From Devosia sp. (GTDB taxonomy: Bacteria > Pseudomonadota > Alphaproteobacteria > Rhizobiales > Devosiaceae), in the NCBI GenBank assembly GCA_026126125.1, contig JAHCJW010000021.1, positions 1 through 34,136 of the forward strand: DNA of 34,136 bases, written 5' to 3'. The translations under genes and the position numbers were made by a program. Under the pieces are notes generated by a model. It did not search any database. It was not told where the DNA came from and was given only the letters and a program-made list of their open reading frames with translations. Positions 32,017 through 34,136 of the stretch are shown here, piece by piece (positions within the stretch are counted from its first letter, which is position 1; the number at the start of each line of letters is the position of its first letter).

Positions 32017-32129
32017 TGGCACGGCGGTCGCAGGAATACCCCCTGATCCGCCCTTTGGGCAGCTTCTCGCCCATGGAGGAGAAGGTGGAGCGCGCGCTGC
32101 ACGAGACGGATAAGGGGCCTTGCAAATGA
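32016..32129 (+). CDS. 37-codon ORF coupling xdhA and xdhB
   Basis: Its ATG overlaps the xdhA stop (TGATG) and its TGA overlaps the xdhB start (ATGA), so ribosomes could read straight through the three genes. The peptide begins MARRSQEYPLIRPLGSFSPM and ends in a charged helix (EEKVERALHE). Much of the DNA is a dispersed-repeat-like sequence, so the peptide may have no role beyond coupling. GAGAGG lies upstream of its ATG. Confidence 0.4.
   Translation: MARRSQEYPLIRPLGSFSPMEEKVERALHETDKGPCK
32037..32087. repeat. Rhizobiales-style repeat between xdhA and xdhB
   Basis: The stretch with CCCCTGATCCGCCCTTTGGG, then CAGCTTCTCGCCC and GGAGGAGAAGGTG, resembles a widespread alphaproteobacterial intergenic repeat of the form CCCCTCATCCG...ACCTTCTCCCC...GGGGAGAAGG (recalled, not searched). 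In part it is self-complementary (CTTCTC with GAGAAG). It accounts for about half of the 109-bp gap between xdhA and xdhB. Confidence 0.5.
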
Positions 32130-34136
32130 ACAAGCACGAAGCTCCCATCTCGCTCTCGGTGCTCCACACCAATACCCGCCACGATAGCGGGCCCAAGCAT
32201 GTGACCGGCACGGCCGAATATATCGACGACATGGTCGAGCCGGTCGGCACCATGCATGCCTATCTCGGGCTGTCGACGCGCGCCCATGCCGAGATCGTGT
32301 CCATCGATCTGTCGGCGGTGCGGGCGGCGCCGGGCGTCATCGGCGTGCTGACGGCCGAGGATATCCCCGGCGAAAACGACGTCTCGCCCAGCCACAAGCA
32401 TGACGAGCCGATCTTCGCGATCGGCAAGGTGCATTTCTGGGGCCAGCCGCTGTTTGCGGTGATCGCCGAAACCCGCGATGCGGCCCGGCGCGCCGCGCCT
32501 CTGGCGCGGATCGAATACAAGGACCTTCCCTTTGCGCTCGACGTGCGCGCCGCGCAGGCGGCCGGCGGTCCTCTGGTCACCGAGCCGCTGAAGCTGGAGC
32601 GGGGCGATCTGGCGGCCGGCTTTGCCGCCGCGCCGCGCCGGCTCAAGGGCGCCATCACCATTGGCGGGCAGGATCACTTCTATCTCGAAGGGCAGATCGC
32701 CTTCGCCGTGCCGGGTGAGGACGAGGACGTCAAGATCTACTCCTCCACCCAGCATCCGAGCGAAGTGCAACTGATGGTGGCGCAGGTGCTGGCCATCCGC
32801 CACCACGCCGTCACCATCGAGGTGCGGCGCATGGGCGGCGGCTTCGGGGGCAAGGAAACCCAGGGCAATCTCTTTGCCGCCGTGGCGGCGCTGGCCGCCA
32901 AGAAATGGAATCGCGCCTGCAAGATCCGCCCCGACCGCGACGACGACATGCAGGCGACCGGCAAGCGCCACGACTTCGTCGTCGATTACGATGTCGGCTA
33001 TGACGAAACGGGCAAAATCCTCGCCGTCGACGCGGTCTATGGCGCGCGCGCCGGCTTTTCCTCGGATCTTTCCGGGCCGGTGACCGATCGGGCGCTGTTC
33101 CATTCCGACAACGCCTATTGGTATCCGGCGGTGCGGGTGCGCTCCGAGCCGCTTTACACCAATACCGTTTCCAACACCGCGTTTCGCGGCTTCGGCGGCC
33201 CGCAGGGCATGCTGGCGGCCGAACGCTGGGTGGAGGATATCGCCTATGCGCTGGGCAAGGACCCGCTCGACATCCGCAAGGCAAATTTCTATGGGCACGG
33301 CACCGACAATGTGACGCCCTATCACCAGAGCGTCGAGGACAATATCGTCCATCGGGTGGTCGACGAGCTGGAGGCTTCCTCGGATTATCAGGCCCGGCGA
33401 GAGGCCATTATCGCGTTCAACAAGACCAGCACGGTGCTAAAAAAAGGCATCGCGCTGACGCCGGTCAAGTTCGGCATTTCCTTCACCGCCACCTGGTACA
33501 ATCAGGCCGGCGCGCTGGTGCATGTGTACAAGGATGGCTCGATCCATCTCAGCCATGGCGGCACCGAAATGGGGCAGGGGCTCTTCGTGAAGGTGGCTCA
33601 GGTGGTCGCCGAGGAGTTCGGCGTGCCGCTGGAGAAGGTGAAGATCACCGCCACCTCCACCGCCAAGGTTCCCAACACGTCGCCGACCGCGGCGTCCGCG
33701 GGCACCGATCTCAACGCGCAGGCGGCCCTTGCGGCCTGTCGAACCATCAAGGAGCGGCTCTACGGGTTCATTGAGGAGAAGTGGAACGTTACCCGCGACC
33801 GGGTGCAGTTCGCCGAGAGCCACGTCATGATCGGCAACACGCGAATGTCGCTTGGCGAACTCGCCTACGAGGCGCACGTCGCCCGCGTCCACCTCTCGGC
33901 AACGGGTTTCTACAAGACGCCAAAGATCACTTGGGACCGGGAGAAGGCGAACGGCCGACCGTTCTACTATTTCGCCTATGGCGCGGCATGCTCCGAGGTC
34001 GTCGTCGATACGATGACCGGCGAGATGAAGGTGACGCGCGTCGACATCCTCCACGACGTCGGCAAGTCCCTGAACCCCGCGGTCGATGTTGGCCAGATCG
34101 AGGGCGGGTTCGTGCAGGGCATGGGTTGGCTGACGA
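32126..34136 (+). CDS. xdhB: Xanthine dehydrogenase large (molybdenum) subunit, 3' end missing
   Basis: At least 670 residues of XdhB (full length usually about 780) are present; the frame is open to the window end. The subunit binds the molybdopterin cofactor and oxidises hypoxanthine and xanthine to urate. Visible motifs are GPKHVTGTAEYIDD near the N-terminus, GGQDHFYLEGQIAFAVP, RRMGGGFGGKETQ (about 233-245), NTAFRGFGGPQGM (about 349-361), LSHGGTEMGQGLFVKV (about 475-490) and the C-terminal DVGKSLNPAVDVGQIEGGFV. The start has AAGGGG just upstream. A run of seven A residues lies at codons 438-440 (CTA AAA AAA). Base usage changes mildly after about 33.69 kb. xdhC, needed for cofactor insertion, would be expected beyond the window. 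Confidence 0.97.
   Translation, partial: MNKHEAPISLSVLHTNTRHDSGPKHVTGTAEYIDDMVEPVGTMHAYLGLSTRAHAEIVSIDLSAVRAAPGVIGVLTAEDIPGENDVSPSHKHDEPIFAIGKVHFWGQPLFAVIAETRDAARRAAPLARIEYKDLPFALDVRAAQAAGGPLVTEPLKLERGDLAAGFAAAPRRLKGAITIGGQDHFYLEGQIAFAVPGEDEDVKIYSSTQHPSEVQLMVAQVLAIRHHAVTIEVRRMGGGFGGKETQGNLFAAVAALAAKKWNRACKIRPDRDDDMQATGKRHDFVVDYDVGYDETGKILAVDAVYGARAGFSSDLSGPVTDRALFHSDNAYWYPAVRVRSEPLYTNTVSNTAFRGFGGPQGMLAAERWVEDIAYALGKDPLDIRKANFYGHGTDNVTPYHQSVEDNIVHRVVDELEASSDYQARREAIIAFNKTSTVLKKGIALTPVKFGISFTATWYNQAGALVHVYKDGSIHLSHGGTEMGQGLFVKVAQVVAEEFGVPLEKVKITATSTAKVPNTSPTAASAGTDLNAQAALAACRTIKERLYGFIEEKWNVTRDRVQFAESHVMIGNTRMSLGELAYEAHVARVHLSATGFYKTPKITWDREKANGRPFYYFAYGAACSEVVVDTMTGEMKVTRVDILHDVGKSLNPAVDVGQIEGGFVQGMGWLT

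Noticed and set aside
29815..32253. 812-codon leftward open frame opposite uraH and xdhA
   Set aside because: It is the mirror of well-supported genes, and its sequence does not look like a folded protein. Long antisense frames are expected at this GC content.
33439..33445. Slippery A AAA AAA heptamer in xdhB, possible programmed frameshift
   Set aside because: The encoded LKKGIALTPVKFG segment is the normal family sequence and the zero frame continues as XdhB. No downstream stimulatory structure was evident, so it is probably chance.
1..34136. tRNA, rRNA, CRISPR array, transposase, integrase or phage genes
   Set aside because: Looked for on both strands; none of the characteristic sequences or proteins was found.

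Overview
The window is high-GC alphaproteobacterial chromosome, most likely Hyphomicrobiales and probably close to Devosia or Pelagibacterium (Devosiaceae). The reasons are the gene order chvI-chvG-hprK-EIIA(Man)-HPr with pckA divergent from chvI, the short form of HprK, the protein families present, and copies of a mosaic intergenic repeat of the type common in this order. The genus is an inference, not a match. There are no tRNA or rRNA genes, no CRISPR array, and no transposase or phage genes.

Layout. 1-1.9 kb: the 5' part of a polyphosphate kinase 2 gene (leftward, cut by the window edge), divergent from a PhoR-type sensor kinase. 2.0-6.7 kb: an ABC exporter half-transporter with an unusual upstream region, a 43-residue membrane peptide gene, an M29 aminopeptidase and a DUF924 protein. 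6.7-13.5 kb: a VOC/extradiol-like protein, then a regulatory cluster (HPr, EIIA-Man, HprK, ChvG, ChvI) and divergent pckA. 13.6-21.3 kb: housekeeping genes for a SleB-type cell wall hydrolase, a HAD phosphatase, the protein AMPylase SelO, a gamma-carbonic-anhydrase-like protein, an APH-fold kinase and DNA polymerase I. 21.4-25.7 kb: a small hypothetical gene, a secreted intradiol dioxygenase-like protein, and the trehalose genes otsB and otsA behind a candidate general-stress promoter. 25.7-34.1 kb: a purine/ureide catabolism region.

The purine region is the clearest pathway. Rightward genes uraH, xdhA and xdhB (cut by the window end) oxidise hypoxanthine/xanthine and hydrolyse 5-hydroxyisourate. 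Leftward genes puuE-uraD (one fused protein), allE and allA take the product through allantoin to glyoxylate and urea. Urate oxidase and allantoate amidohydrolase are not in the window. A short perfect palindrome lies between the two divergent arms. A nucleoside deaminase and a YbaY/META-domain exported protein follow on the leftward side.

The main non-coding signal is a mosaic hairpin repeat present in four places (about 1.9, 6.0, 21.8 and 24.3 kb). Three copies lie between converging genes and one lies inside the otsB-otsA unit. A separate, Rhizobiales-style repeat makes up most of a 37-codon ORF that couples xdhA to xdhB. I found no convincing wholly new defence or metabolic system. The most novel items are small genes, repeats and candidate regulatory sites.
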